Below, in pieces: positions 53,089 to 61,960 of a stretch of DNA of 64,000 nucleotides (positions are counted from its first letter, which is position 1; each line of letters opens with the position of its first letter). Both the position numbers and the translations under genes were made by a program. Under the pieces are notes generated by a model that saw only the letters and a list, made by a program, of their open reading frames with translations, searched no databases and was not told where the DNA came from. The DNA comes from Burkholderia sp. Ac-20365 (GTDB taxonomy: Bacteria; Pseudomonadota; Gammaproteobacteria; Burkholderiales; Burkholderiaceae), in assembly GCF_017104715.1 (NCBI RefSeq), contig NZ_JAAGPI010000021.1, positions 1 through 64,000 of the forward strand. The letters are read 5' to 3'.

Positions 53089-54282
53089 TCAGTTCACTGC
53101 GCCACCCTGGAACCAGGCAGCGATCTTCTGACGCTCTTCGTCAGTCATATGCGTGACATTACCAAGCGGCATCGCCTTCAGCGTCACAGCCTGCTGGTAG
53201 ATGCGCTGTGCGTTCGTCGAAATCTCTGCGGGCGTATCGAGCAGGACGCCAGCGGGCGCGCTACCCATCATCGTCGGATGCGCGGAGTGACATGCCACGC
53301 AACGTTGCTGCAGGACAGGCACGATATCGGCCGTCTTGATGACAGGCGCATTCGCCGCTTCCGCAACAGGCACGACGGGCTTGGGCATCGTCCAGAAGAG
53401 AGCGCCGAACATCAGCACGATACCGGCCAGCGGCAGATACCACAGTACCTGGCCACGGTGACGCATCACGAAGAACTGACGGATCAGCGCGCCAGCGAGC
53501 ATGATGACGACGAGCACGGCCCAGTTATACGGATGCGTGTACGTCATCGCGTAGTGGTTCGACAGCATCGCGAATACGACGGGCAGCGTGAAGTACGTGT
53601 TGTGCACCGAGCGTTGCTTGCCGCGCTTGCCGTAGATCGGGTTCGGCGTCTCGCCCTTGAGCATCGCATCGACCATCTTGCGCTGGCCGGGGATGATCAC
53701 GAAGAACACATTCGCCGACATGATCGTCGCGAGCATCGCACCCATGATCAGATAGGCGGCACGGCCAGCGAAGATATGGCACGCGAGGAACGCGGCGACC
53801 AGCACGTAGATGCCGACGCAGATACCGAGCACCTTGTCCTTGTTGCCGAGAATCCGGCACAGCGAGTCATACACGATCCAGCCCGCGATCAGAAAGCCGA
53901 GTGCCGAGAAGATCGCGACGACGGGGCCCATATCGAGCACGTTCTTGTCGATCAGATACGTGTTCGGCGCGAACAGATAGAGCACCGTGAAGAGACCGAA
54001 GCCCGACAGCCAGGTCGTGTACGAAGGCCACTTCGACCAGTGCAGGTCATCGGGCATTTCAGGCGGCGCGACCGTGTACTTCTGCATGTTGTAGAAGCCG
54101 CCGCCGTGCACGTGCCACAGTTCACCGAACACACCGCGTCGACGCTGGTTCGGGTCCGTAGGCGGTTTCAGGCTGTTGTCGAGCGCGACGAAATAGAACG
54201 ATTCGCCGATCCATGCAATTGCGGCGATGACGTGAAACCAGCGAATCGCGAGATTCAGCCAGTCGGTGATAAAGCCTTCCAT
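53089..54282 (-). CDS. puuD: Membrane urate oxidase PuuD with C-terminal cytochrome c domain
   Basis: PuuD oxidises urate to 5-hydroxyisourate in the inner membrane and passes electrons to the respiratory chain instead of making H2O2. The 397-residue protein has about eight membrane helices (starting with WLNLAIRWFHVIAAIAWIG), conserved His residues (VHGGGFYNMQKY, CHIFAGRAAYLIMG, RSVHNTYFTLPV), and a C-terminal heme c motif CVACH near residue 335 with the distal Met region PLGNVTHMTDEERQ. Start ATG 54282 follows GGAGGAG. It lies downstream of uraH on the same strand. Confidence 0.94.
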   Translation of the reverse strand: MEGFITDWLNLAIRWFHVIAAIAWIGESFYFVALDNSLKPPTDPNQRRRGVFGELWHVHGGGFYNMQKYTVAPPEMPDDLHWSKWPSYTTWLSGFGLFTVLYLFAPNTYLIDKNVLDMGPVVAIFSALGFLIAGWIVYDSLCRILGNKDKVLGICVGIYVLVAAFLACHIFAGRAAYLIMGAMLATIMSANVFFVIIPGQRKMVDAMLKGETPNPIYGKRGKQRSVHNTYFTLPVVFAMLSNHYAMTYTHPYNWAVLVVIMLAGALIRQFFVMRHRGQVLWYLPLAGIVLMFGALFWTMPKPVVPVAEAANAPVIKTADIVPVLQQRCVACHSAHPTMMGSAPAGVLLDTPAEISTNAQRIYQQAVTLKAMPLGNVTHMTDEERQKIAAWFQGGAVN

Positions 54283-54512
54283 GAAACTCCTCCACTCCTG
54301 ATTCGTTGTTCGCGCAGCATCTGGGGTGTTGCGCGGCATGCGGGGTTGTTGTGCCGGTGCATGTCCACTATCGGATCAGTGCATGCGATGGCAGTTGGAT
54401 GAAATCGGATGCTGATCGACCGTCGATTGCTGAGCTTGCGCTTCGCATATGTCTCCATGTCATCTGCGAAATGCAAGCGTGCGCACGATCGTGCACGCGT
54501 ACCGGGTTCGCT

Positions 54513-54866
54513 TCAGCTGCCGCGGTAGGTGCTGTACGACCACGGCGACACCAGCAGCGGCACGTGATAGTGCGCACCTGCATCGGCCACGCCGAAACGC
54601 AGCACGACGCGATCGACGAAGCGCGGTTCCGGCACTTTGGTGCCGATCGATGCGAAATAGTCGCCCGCATGGAACACCAGTTCATATTCGCCGGCGACGA
54701 GCGCCTCGCCTTCGAGCAGCGGCTCGTTGCAGCGGCCGTCGTGATTGGTGGTAGTGGTTTTGAGCGCGCGGCGCGAGTCGCCGGAAAGCGCAAAGAGTTC
54801 AACCTTGATATCTGCGCCGGGACGGCCGTTGGCCGTGTCGAGCACGTGGGTAGTGAGCTTGCCCAT
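54513..54866 (-). CDS. uraH: 5-hydroxyisourate hydrolase (transthyretin-like)
   Basis: HIU hydrolase opens 5-hydroxyisourate to OHCU, between PuuD and UraD. The 117-residue protein has the three family motifs: THVLDTANGRPG (with the catalytic His), the central GRCNEPLLEG, and the C-terminal tetrapeptide YRGS that distinguishes HIUases from transthyretin. The HYHVPLLVSPWSYSTYRGS end is typical. It is the promoter-proximal gene of the uraH-puuD pair; 230 bases separate the two. Confidence 0.97.
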   Translation of the reverse strand: MGKLTTHVLDTANGRPGADIKVELFALSGDSRRALKTTTTNHDGRCNEPLLEGEALVAGEYELVFHAGDYFASIGTKVPEPRFVDRVVLRFGVADAGAHYHVPLLVSPWSYSTYRGS

Positions 54867-55289
54867 TCGCGATTGTCCTTGTGTAGATGCGAGGTTTCAG
54901 CGGCGGCCCGATCCATTACACGTTGCGGCGGATCGAGGCTCCACGTCAGTGGCTACATACCCGTCGGCGGATTGAAACGAGCGCCGTGACATCCATTGTA
55001 GAAACATTGTTCAGTTCCGCGAGCCAGCGATAGGAAAGATAATCGCTGCCGCATGAAGCGCCGCTGACAGATGCTGGAAAGGCAGTCTGATGCATGCGCG
55101 ACGGGCGGTGGTGCTGCACGGTTCCGATCCTACCGGCGCCAAAAATGCGGACTATATGACGGGCGTGAACTTCGGTATCGCAATGGCGCGAGTTGTCAGC
55201 GCAATTTTGTCGCCCGAAGGTTATGGCTATGCGCGGCGTGGCCGCGCATCCCGAAGACGGCGGATCACGCTGGGTAACCGGGCCAACTG

Positions 55290-55343
55290 CGTTCGAACGG
55301 ACGCGGCGGCACGGTGGCGTGCCGCCGGTATCGCGTTCGAACG
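55290..55343. promoter_or_regulatory. Symmetric regulatory array with two CGTTCGAACG palindromes, in the 596-bp uraH/deaminase gap
   Basis: CGTTCGAACG occurs at 55290-55299 and 55334-55343, 44 bp apart (about four helical turns). Between them is a perfect hairpin CGGCGGCACG (55304-55313) / CGTGCCGCCG (55318-55327) with loop GTGG. The array is about 120 bases upstream of the 8-oxoguanine deaminase start. The same decamer pair occurs before guaB. The rest of gap 54867-55462 serves two divergent purine genes and contains no convincing coding sequence. Confidence 0.5.
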
Positions 55344-55462
55344 ACTTTTGCACTTGCCCGGAAAGCCGCATGCTGCGGTGACGGCACAGCGATGCAGCGC
55401 AGGGCGGCAGCATCGTGCAGCGGCCACATTGGCGGCAACACAGGGCAGCACTGGAGAAACGA

Positions 55463-56854
55463 ATGACGATGCAAAACAATACAACTGGCCAGCGCGGCAA
55501 AACAATGCTGGTCAGGCACGCGGCCGTGCTCGTGACGATGGACGGCGAGCGGCGCGAACTGCGCGATGGCGGCCTCTATATCGAGGACAACCGGATCGTC
55601 GCGGTCGGGCCGACAGACCAGTTGCCGGATACTGCCGACGAAATCCTCGACATGACGGGGCATCTGGTGATTCCCGGCCTCGTCAACACGCATCACCACA
55701 TGTATCAGAGCCTGACGCGTGCGATTCCCGCCGCGCAGGATGCCGAGCTGTTCGGCTGGCTGACCAGCCTGTACAAGGTGTGGGCGAATCTCACGCCGGA
55801 GATGATCGAGGTGTCGACGCTGACGGCGATGGCCGAACTGCTGCTATCGGGCTGCACGACGTCGAGCGACCATCTCTACATCTACCCGAACGGCAGCCGG
55901 CTCGACGACAGCATTGCCGCCGCGCGCCGCATCGGCATGCGGTTTCACGCTAGCCGCGGCAGCATGAGCGTTGGACAGAAGGACGGCGGCTTGCCGCCGG
56001 ATTCCGTTGTCGAAAAGGAAGCGGACATTCTGAAAGACACGCAGCGTCTGATCGAGACATATCACGATGAAGGGCGTTACGCGATGCTGCGTGTCGTCGT
56101 CGCGCCATGCTCGCCGTTTTCAGTGAGCCGCGACCTGATGCGTGAGTCGGCTGCACTGGCGCGCCAGTACGGCGTGTCGCTGCATACGCACCTGGCGGAG
56201 AACGTGAACGATATTGCATACAGCCGCGAGAAGTTCGGTATGACGCCGGCCGAATACGCAGAAGATCTCGGCTGGGTCGGCCACGACGTATGGCATGCGC
56301 ACTGTGTCCAGCTCGACGATGCCGGCATCCAGCTATTCGCACGCACAGGGACGGGCGTCGCGCATTGTCCGTGTTCGAACATGCGGCTCGCATCGGGAAT
56401 TGCTCCCGTGAAGAAGATGCGGCTTGCGGGTGTGCCCGTCGGTCTGGGTGTCGACGGATCGGCATCGAACGACGGCGCGCAGATGGTCGCTGAAGTGCGC
56501 CAGGCGCTGTTGCTGCAGCGGGTCGGCTTCGGACCCGATGCGATGACCGCGCGTGAGGCACTGGAGATTGCGACGCTCGGCGGCGCAAAGGTGCTGAACC
56601 GCGATGATATCGGCGCGCTGGCGCCGGGGATGGCGGCGGATTTCGTGTCGTTCGATCTGCGTCAGCCGCTATTCGCGGGCGCGCTGCATGATCCCGTCGC
56701 GGCGTTGGTGTTCTGCGCGCCGTCGCAGGTGTCGACGAGCGTGATCGGCGGAAAGGTCGTGGTGAAGGACGGTGTGTTGACGACCGTGGATCTCGGTCCG
56801 GTGATCGAGCGGCACAACCGGCTAGCGCAGACGCTGTATGAAAGTGCAGCCTGA
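55463..56854 (+). CDS. 8-oxoguanine deaminase (amidohydrolase family)
   Basis: This zinc amidohydrolase most likely deaminates 8-oxoguanine to urate, feeding the PuuD pathway. The 463-residue protein has the metal ligands in NTHHHM (residues 75-80), the THLAEN His near residue 230, HAHCVQLDD, and GLGVDGSASNDG with the catalytic Asp near residue 325; the HCPCSNMRLASG motif is typical of the TrzN/8-oxoguanine deaminase/ATZ-like subgroup. ATG 55463 follows GGAG. Alternatives are guanine or other aminopurine/triazine deaminase activity; the urate-gene context favours 8-oxoguanine. Confidence 0.88.
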   Translation: MTMQNNTTGQRGKTMLVRHAAVLVTMDGERRELRDGGLYIEDNRIVAVGPTDQLPDTADEILDMTGHLVIPGLVNTHHHMYQSLTRAIPAAQDAELFGWLTSLYKVWANLTPEMIEVSTLTAMAELLLSGCTTSSDHLYIYPNGSRLDDSIAAARRIGMRFHASRGSMSVGQKDGGLPPDSVVEKEADILKDTQRLIETYHDEGRYAMLRVVVAPCSPFSVSRDLMRESAALARQYGVSLHTHLAENVNDIAYSREKFGMTPAEYAEDLGWVGHDVWHAHCVQLDDAGIQLFARTGTGVAHCPCSNMRLASGIAPVKKMRLAGVPVGLGVDGSASNDGAQMVAEVRQALLLQRVGFGPDAMTAREALEIATLGGAKVLNRDDIGALAPGMAADFVSFDLRQPLFAGALHDPVAALVFCAPSQVSTSVIGGKVVVKDGVLTTVDLGPVIERHNRLAQTLYESAA

Positions 56855-56869
56855 GCGTAGTGCATGAAA

Positions 56870-56900
56870 GCAGGGCGGCAGTCCGAGACCGCCGCCCTGC
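56870..56900. terminator. Hairpin between convergent deaminase and LysR genes
   Basis: GCAGGGCGGC (56870-56879) pairs with GCCGCCCTGC (56891-56900) around an 11-base loop. There is no T run on either strand, so it may act as a weak bidirectional terminator or a mere 3'-end stabiliser. Confidence 0.5.
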
Positions 56901-56916
56901 AGGATAGTGCCTGGAG

Positions 56917-57846
56917 TTACTTGTCGATCAGCGTCTTGGTCGCTTCAGCGACGAGGCTGCGCAGCCAGCGCACTTCATCGGAATAGTGCACGCGCTCGTG
57001 CCACAACTGGTAGTACTGCATCGGCGGAAAGTCGAGCGGCGCGGGCACGACGGTCAGGGGCAGGAACTTCGCGTAGTAGTCGGCGAAGAGGCGCGTGGTC
57101 GTAAAGATCAGATCGGACTTGATCAGTACGTACGGCGCCAGGTTGAAGTACGGCAGCGTGACGACGACATGACGTTTGAGGCGCTCGCGCGCGAGGTGGA
57201 CGTCGATGGCGCCGCGCTGGCCGACGGAATAGGGCGTCGGCGCGAGATGCGGCGCGTTCAGGTACTGGTCGAGCGTCAGACCGCCACGCTTGGCGAACGG
57301 ATGCGTGTTGCTCATCAGGCACACGATCTGGTCGACGAACAGGTTGGACAGGTGCAACTGCTCGGGCGGTTCCGGCCAGTTGCCGACGACGATGTCGAGC
57401 TTGCCGTCCTCGAGCGCCAGTTCGTAGTCGAACGCGGGCCCGAGCGAATGGAACTCGAGTGTCGCGTTCGGCGCGGCCTGGCGGAAGCGCTCGACGACAG
57501 TCGGCACGAACAGCACGTTCAGGTAGTCCGGACAGCCGATCCGGTAGCAACGGATCGAAGTCGCCGGATCGAAGTTGTGCTGCTGAAATTTAATGCGTTC
57601 GATCTCGCGCAGTGCATTTTGCACAGGCTCGAGCAGGCGCAGCCCGTACTCCGTCGGCACCATGCCGGACTTGCCGCGCACGAGCAATGGGTCGCCCGTA
57701 ATGTCGCGCAGGCGCCGCAGCGCCGCGCTGATCGCGGGTTGGGACTGGTTCAGTTTGACGGCGGCGCGCGTGACACTGCGCTCCATCAAAAGGGTGTGCA
57801 AGACGCGCAGTAGGTAAGTGTCGATCGCCTCGCGTTGCTGACTCAT
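56917..57846 (-). CDS. LysR-family transcriptional regulator
   Basis: A 309-residue LTTR with the N-terminal winged helix (HTLLMERSVTRAAVKLNQSQ, PAISAALRRLRDITGDPLLV) and a type 2 periplasmic-binding-fold effector domain (YRIGCPDYLNVLFVPTVVER). It is divergent from the BMP-type ABC importer genes and convergent with the 8-oxoguanine deaminase gene, so purine-linked control is likely. The effector, perhaps urate or a related purine, is not visible in sequence. Confidence 0.92.
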   Translation of the reverse strand: MSQQREAIDTYLLRVLHTLLMERSVTRAAVKLNQSQPAISAALRRLRDITGDPLLVRGKSGMVPTEYGLRLLEPVQNALREIERIKFQQHNFDPATSIRCYRIGCPDYLNVLFVPTVVERFRQAAPNATLEFHSLGPAFDYELALEDGKLDIVVGNWPEPPEQLHLSNLFVDQIVCLMSNTHPFAKRGGLTLDQYLNAPHLAPTPYSVGQRGAIDVHLARERLKRHVVVTLPYFNLAPYVLIKSDLIFTTTRLFADYYAKFLPLTVVPAPLDFPPMQYYQLWHERVHYSDEVRWLRSLVAEATKTLIDK

Positions 57847-57871
57847 GACTTCTCCGAAATATATGTTCTGG

Positions 57872-57883
57872 CTGATCGATCAG
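57872..57883. promoter_or_regulatory. Palindrome in the LysR/ABC divergent gap (302 bp)
   Basis: CTGATCGATCAG is a perfect 12-bp palindrome 26 bases upstream of the LysR start codon, next to an A/T-rich stretch (57895-57925) that could hold promoters. LysR proteins bind such dyads near their own start, so it is a candidate autoregulatory site. The gap has no further gene. Confidence 0.35.
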
Positions 57884-58148
57884 GCTTGGGGGTATATGCG
57901 TTTTAATATATAGATAAAAAACCGTCAAGGGTGGGATACCCGCAAACCACGCAGTGGCGCGGCTCTGCGGGAATTTTGGCGGCTCGACTGAGAGGGTCGA
58001 TTTCGGTATTGTCGATCGGCTGCGGTAGCACGACGCGCGCGTCCGGGCCGATGTATCAAGCGGGATGTAACCTGGATCCGGGCAGGATTCAGGCGGGGAG
58101 CGCGCGGGACGCCGCGTGCCGCTGGCCACACGCGTAACACGGAAGAAC

Positions 58149-59762
58149 ATGAGCGACACATCCACAGGCAGCCCGACGGGCGGCAGCACACACGCAAACG
58201 GCGCAAACCGTAGCGGCGGCGCCACACCGCGCCTCGCGCTGACCGGCATCAGCAAGCAATATCCTGCCGTTCGCGCAAACGACGACGTCACGTTGATCGT
58301 CGCGCCCGGTGAAATTCATGCAGTGCTCGGCGAAAACGGTGCAGGCAAGAGCACGCTGATGAAGATCATCTACGGTGCAGTGCGCCCGGATGCAGGCGAA
58401 ATCCGTTGGGAAGGACAAACCGTCGATATCGCCAACCCGGCTGCGGCGCGCAAGCTCGGCATCGGCATGGTGTTCCAGCACTTCTCGCTATTCGAGACGC
58501 TGACCGTCGGCGAAAACATCGCGCTCGCACTGGACGAGCCGTTCGATCTGAAGGTGCTCGGCAAGCGCATTCGCGAAGTGTCCGCCGAATACGGCCTCGA
58601 CATCGATCCGCAGCGCCACGTGCACAGCCTGACAGTCGGCGAGCGGCAGCGCGTCGAGATCGTGCGTTGCCTGCTGCAGAACCCACGGTTGCTGATCATG
58701 GACGAGCCGACCTCGGTGCTCACGCCGCAAGCCGTGCGCAAGCTGTTCGGCACGCTGCGCCGGCTCGCGTCGGAGGGCTGCAGCATTCTCTACATCAGCC
58801 ACAAGCTCGACGAAATCCAGGAACTCTGCGACACGGCCACCGTGATGCGCGGCGGCAAGGTGACGGGGCGTGTGACGCCGCGCGAAGAGACGCATGCGTC
58901 GCTCGCGCAACTGATGGTCGGCCACTCGCTGCCCGATTACGAGCGCCGCTCACATACGCCGGGTGACGTGCTGCTCGATGTGAAAAATCTTTCATCTGCA
59001 AGCGACGATCCGTTCGGCACGTCGCTCGACGATGTGTCGTTCAGCGTGCACGCAGGTGAAATATTCGGCATCGCGGGCGTGTCGGGCAACGGCCAGGCGG
59101 AACTGCTCGCGGCGCTGTCGGGCGAGCACAAGGGACAGCGCGCCGATGCCGTCACGATCTGCGGCAAGCCGGCGGGCAGGCTCGGCGCAGCGGCGCGTCG
59201 CAGGCTCGGTTTTGCCTTCGTGCCCGAAGAGCGACTCGGACGCGGGGCAGTGCCAGCGATGTCGCTCGCGGAAAACGCGCTTCTCACGGCGCACCGACAA
59301 CAGATGGTGCGCTCGGGTTGGATCAACGCGGGCGCGATGCGCGCGTTCGCGAAGCGCTGCATCGAATCGTTCGACGTGCGCTGCGGCGGAGAAGGTGCGC
59401 TTGCGCAGAGCCTGTCGGGCGGCAACCTGCAGAAATTCATCGTTGGGCGCGAGATATTGCAGGCGCCCAAGGTGCTCGTCGTCGCGCAACCGACGTGGGG
59501 TGTCGACGTCGGTGCAGCCGCGTTCATCCGGCAACAGTTGCTGGATCTGTCTGCGCGCGGCGTCGCGATTCTGGTGATCTCCGAAGAACTCGAAGAACTG
59601 TTCGACATCTGCGATCGCATCGCGGTGATCGCGCGCGGACGCATGTCGCCGACCCGCAAAACGGGTGAAACGAACGCGGAAGAGATCGGCCGCTGGATGG
59701 CAGGGCTGTTCGGCGATCGCGAAGGCACGCCACCGTCGGCGGGGCAACCGGCGCATGCATGA
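58149..59762 (+). CDS. ABC importer ATP-binding protein, BMP/nucleoside type (two ATPase domains)
   Basis: A 537-residue protein with two fused ATPase domains, as in the YufO/NupA and sugar RbsA-like importers. Domain 1 has Walker A GENGAGKST, signature LTVGERQRVEIVRCLL and Walker B LLIMDEPTSVL. Domain 2 has the degenerate Walker A GVSGNGQAE, signature LSGGNLQKFIVGREI and Walker B VLVVAQPTWGVDVG, where Gln replaces the catalytic Glu as is usual in this family. ATG 58149 (MSDTSTGSPTGG) follows GGAAG. It heads the ABC operon; substrate probably a purine nucleoside or base. Confidence 0.92.
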   Translation: MSDTSTGSPTGGSTHANGANRSGGATPRLALTGISKQYPAVRANDDVTLIVAPGEIHAVLGENGAGKSTLMKIIYGAVRPDAGEIRWEGQTVDIANPAAARKLGIGMVFQHFSLFETLTVGENIALALDEPFDLKVLGKRIREVSAEYGLDIDPQRHVHSLTVGERQRVEIVRCLLQNPRLLIMDEPTSVLTPQAVRKLFGTLRRLASEGCSILYISHKLDEIQELCDTATVMRGGKVTGRVTPREETHASLAQLMVGHSLPDYERRSHTPGDVLLDVKNLSSASDDPFGTSLDDVSFSVHAGEIFGIAGVSGNGQAELLAALSGEHKGQRADAVTICGKPAGRLGAAARRRLGFAFVPEERLGRGAVPAMSLAENALLTAHRQQMVRSGWINAGAMRAFAKRCIESFDVRCGGEGALAQSLSGGNLQKFIVGREILQAPKVLVVAQPTWGVDVGAAAFIRQQLLDLSARGVAILVISEELEELFDICDRIAVIARGRMSPTRKTGETNAEEIGRWMAGLFGDREGTPPSAGQPAHA

Positions 59763-59782
59763 TCTTTCATGCATGAACTGAA

Positions 59783-60928
59783 ATGCCACCGAATGCAATT
59801 GCAGAGACAACATCGACCACACGCACAATGATTCTTCCGTATCGACTTGAAGCCCGCACGACGCCATCGCGAACGATGCAGATTGCCGTGCCGCTGATCG
59901 CCGCGCTGCTCACGCTCGCGATCGGCTTTCTGATTTTCAGCCTCGTCGGGCGCGATCCCGGCCAGGCGATGTTTGCGTTTTTCATCGAGCCGCTGTCGAG
60001 CATCAATGGCTGGGCAGAACTGCTGCTGAAAGCGTCGCCGCTCTGTCTGATCGGACTAGGCCTTGCTATCGGCTACCGCGCCAACGTCTGGAACATCGGC
60101 GCGGAAGGCCAGATGCTGCTGGGCGGCATCGCGGCGAGCGGCGTCGCGATCTACTTCGACCAGGCAACCGGCTGGTGGATCCTGCCGACCATGATGGTCG
60201 CGGGCGTGCTGGGCGGCATGGCGTGGGCGGCGATTCCCGCACTGCTCAAGAGCCGCTTCAACACCAACGAGATTCTTACGAGCCTGATGCTCACGTACGT
60301 CGCGACGCAGTTGCTGATCTATCTGGTAAGCGGCCCGTGGCGCGATCCGCAAGGGATGAACTTCCCGCTCTCCGAAATGTTCTCAGGCGACGCGCTCTAT
60401 CCGACGCTCTACGGCGACTGGCATTGGAAACTTCTGAAGGGCACGCGTCTGAACGCATCGATTTTCGTGACGATCATCGCGATTCCGCTGGTCTGGATCT
60501 TTATGCGCAAAAGCTTCGCGGGCTTCCGGATGAACGTGGGCGGCTTGGCGCCACTGGCCGCGCGCTACGCGGGCTTTTCGGACAAGAAGACGATCTGGAC
60601 CTCGCTGCTGATCAGCGGCGGCCTCGCTGGCCTCGCCGGCATGGGTGAAATTTCCGGCCCTATCGGCCAGTTGCAGGCGACCTGGTCGCCGGGCTATGGC
60701 TTCACCGCAATCATCGTGGTGTTCGTCGGACGGTTGCATCCCGTGGGCATCGTGCTCGCGAGCCTGCTGATGGCCTTGCTGTACCTCGGCGGCGAAGCCG
60801 TGCAGACGTCGATGCAACTACCGCAGGCGCTGTCGGGTGTGTTCCAGGGGCTGCTGCTGTTCTGCCTGCTGGGTGCGGACCTGTTCGTCAACTATCGCGT
60901 GCGCCGTCGCGGTATCGCGGCATCGTAA
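59783..60928 (+). CDS. ABC importer permease 1 (BMP/nucleoside type)
   Basis: A 381-residue inner-membrane permease of the branched-chain/ribose-like BPD_transp_2 family, about nine helices. Family landmarks are GLGLAIGYRANVWNIGAEGQ, MLLGGIAASGVAIY, LLKSRFNTNEILTSLMLTYV and GYGFTAIIVVFVGRLHP. The first 30 residues are hydrophilic; ATG 59783 is the first start, and an inner start such as ATG 59828 is also possible. It starts 20 bases after the ATPase gene. Confidence 0.92.
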   Translation: MPPNAIAETTSTTRTMILPYRLEARTTPSRTMQIAVPLIAALLTLAIGFLIFSLVGRDPGQAMFAFFIEPLSSINGWAELLLKASPLCLIGLGLAIGYRANVWNIGAEGQMLLGGIAASGVAIYFDQATGWWILPTMMVAGVLGGMAWAAIPALLKSRFNTNEILTSLMLTYVATQLLIYLVSGPWRDPQGMNFPLSEMFSGDALYPTLYGDWHWKLLKGTRLNASIFVTIIAIPLVWIFMRKSFAGFRMNVGGLAPLAARYAGFSDKKTIWTSLLISGGLAGLAGMGEISGPIGQLQATWSPGYGFTAIIVVFVGRLHPVGIVLASLLMALLYLGGEAVQTSMQLPQALSGVFQGLLLFCLLGADLFVNYRVRRRGIAAS

Positions 60929-60954
60929 AACCGTCCGAACCCAGACTGGATCTT

Positions 60955-61884
60955 ATGGATATTCAACAAGCCAGCGCGCTCACGTCGAGCGCCGTCGTTG
61001 CAGCGATTCCGCTGATGTTCGCGGGCGTCGGCGAACTCGTCACCGAAAAGTCGGGCGTGCTCAACCTCGGCGTCGAAGGGATGATGCTGATGGGCGCGGT
61101 GACGGGATACGCCGTCACGGCAATCACGGGCAGCCCGTGGCTAGGCGTGCTCGCCGCGATCGGCGCGGGCATCGCGATGTCGCTGCTGTTTGCGTTTCTC
61201 GTGTTGTCGATGCTCGCCAACCAGGTTGCGACGGGACTCTCGCTGACGATCTTCGGCATCGGCCTGTCAGCTTATGTCGGCAAGCCATACACATCGGCTG
61301 CCGTGCGCGAGTCGATCGGCACGTGGGTCATTCCGGGTCTTTCGAAAATTCCCGTGCTCGGCCCGGCGCTTTTCAGCCTGACGCCGCTCGACTATCTCGC
61401 CTTCATCATGTTCGGCGTGGTCGGCTGGTTCCTGTATCGCACGCGCGCCGGGCTCGTTCTGCGCTCGGTCGGCGAGTCGCCGCAGGTTGCGCATTCGGTC
61501 GGCTTTCCCGTGATCGGCGTGCGCTACGGCGCGACGCTGTTCGGCGGTGCAATGGCCGGGCTTGCAGGCGGTTACTACTCGATCGTCAACCTGCACTTGT
61601 GGCAGGAGCAGTTGACTTCAGGTCGCGGCTGGATTGCATTGGCACTCGTGGTGTTCGCGACATGGCGCCCGGGTCGTCTGCTCATTGGTGCACTATTGTT
61701 CGGTGCAGTGACGGGCCTGCAGTTTTATGCGCAAGCGATTGGCGTCCCGGTGCCGACGCAGTTCCTTGCGATGCTGCCGTATGTCGCGACGGTCGTCGTG
61801 CTCGTGCTGATCTCGCGCAATCCGAACACGATTCGCCTGAATGCGCCTGCATCGCTCGGCAAGCCATTCTTTGCGGCCGGCTGA
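60955..61884 (+). CDS. ABC importer permease 2 (BMP/nucleoside type)
   Basis: A 309-residue permease, partner of the preceding one. It shows PLMFAGVGELVTEKSGVLNL, GVEGMMLMGAVTGYAV, LANQVATGLSLTIFGIGLS and GYYSIVNLHLWQEQLTSGRG, with about eight helices. The pair of unequal permeases, a double ATPase and a BMP lipoprotein-type receptor is the standard composition of bacterial nucleoside importers. It is followed 76 bases later by the binding-protein gene. Confidence 0.92.
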   Translation: MDIQQASALTSSAVVAAIPLMFAGVGELVTEKSGVLNLGVEGMMLMGAVTGYAVTAITGSPWLGVLAAIGAGIAMSLLFAFLVLSMLANQVATGLSLTIFGIGLSAYVGKPYTSAAVRESIGTWVIPGLSKIPVLGPALFSLTPLDYLAFIMFGVVGWFLYRTRAGLVLRSVGESPQVAHSVGFPVIGVRYGATLFGGAMAGLAGGYYSIVNLHLWQEQLTSGRGWIALALVVFATWRPGRLLIGALLFGAVTGLQFYAQAIGVPVPTQFLAMLPYVATVVVLVLISRNPNTIRLNAPASLGKPFFAAG

Positions 61885-61960
61885 ACGTGTGCCGCACATT
61901 GCATGTCGGTGTATGCCAGTTCATCAAGTAAAAACATCTGATTCAACGACAGGAGAAAAC

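Noticed and set aside
53062..54402. Plus-strand frame of 446 codons over puuD
   Set aside because: His/Arg-rich shadow; puuD on the opposite strand has clear motifs, start site and heme motif.
55104..55137. Second sigma-54 promoter (AGGCAGTCTGATGCAT at 55080 region) before the deaminase gene
   Set aside because: GG to GC spacing is nine bases, not ten, so it does not meet the RpoN rule.
54946..55500. 184-codon minus-strand frame in the uraH/deaminase gap
   Set aside because: Cys/Arg/His-rich composition, no motifs, and it covers the symmetric regulatory array.
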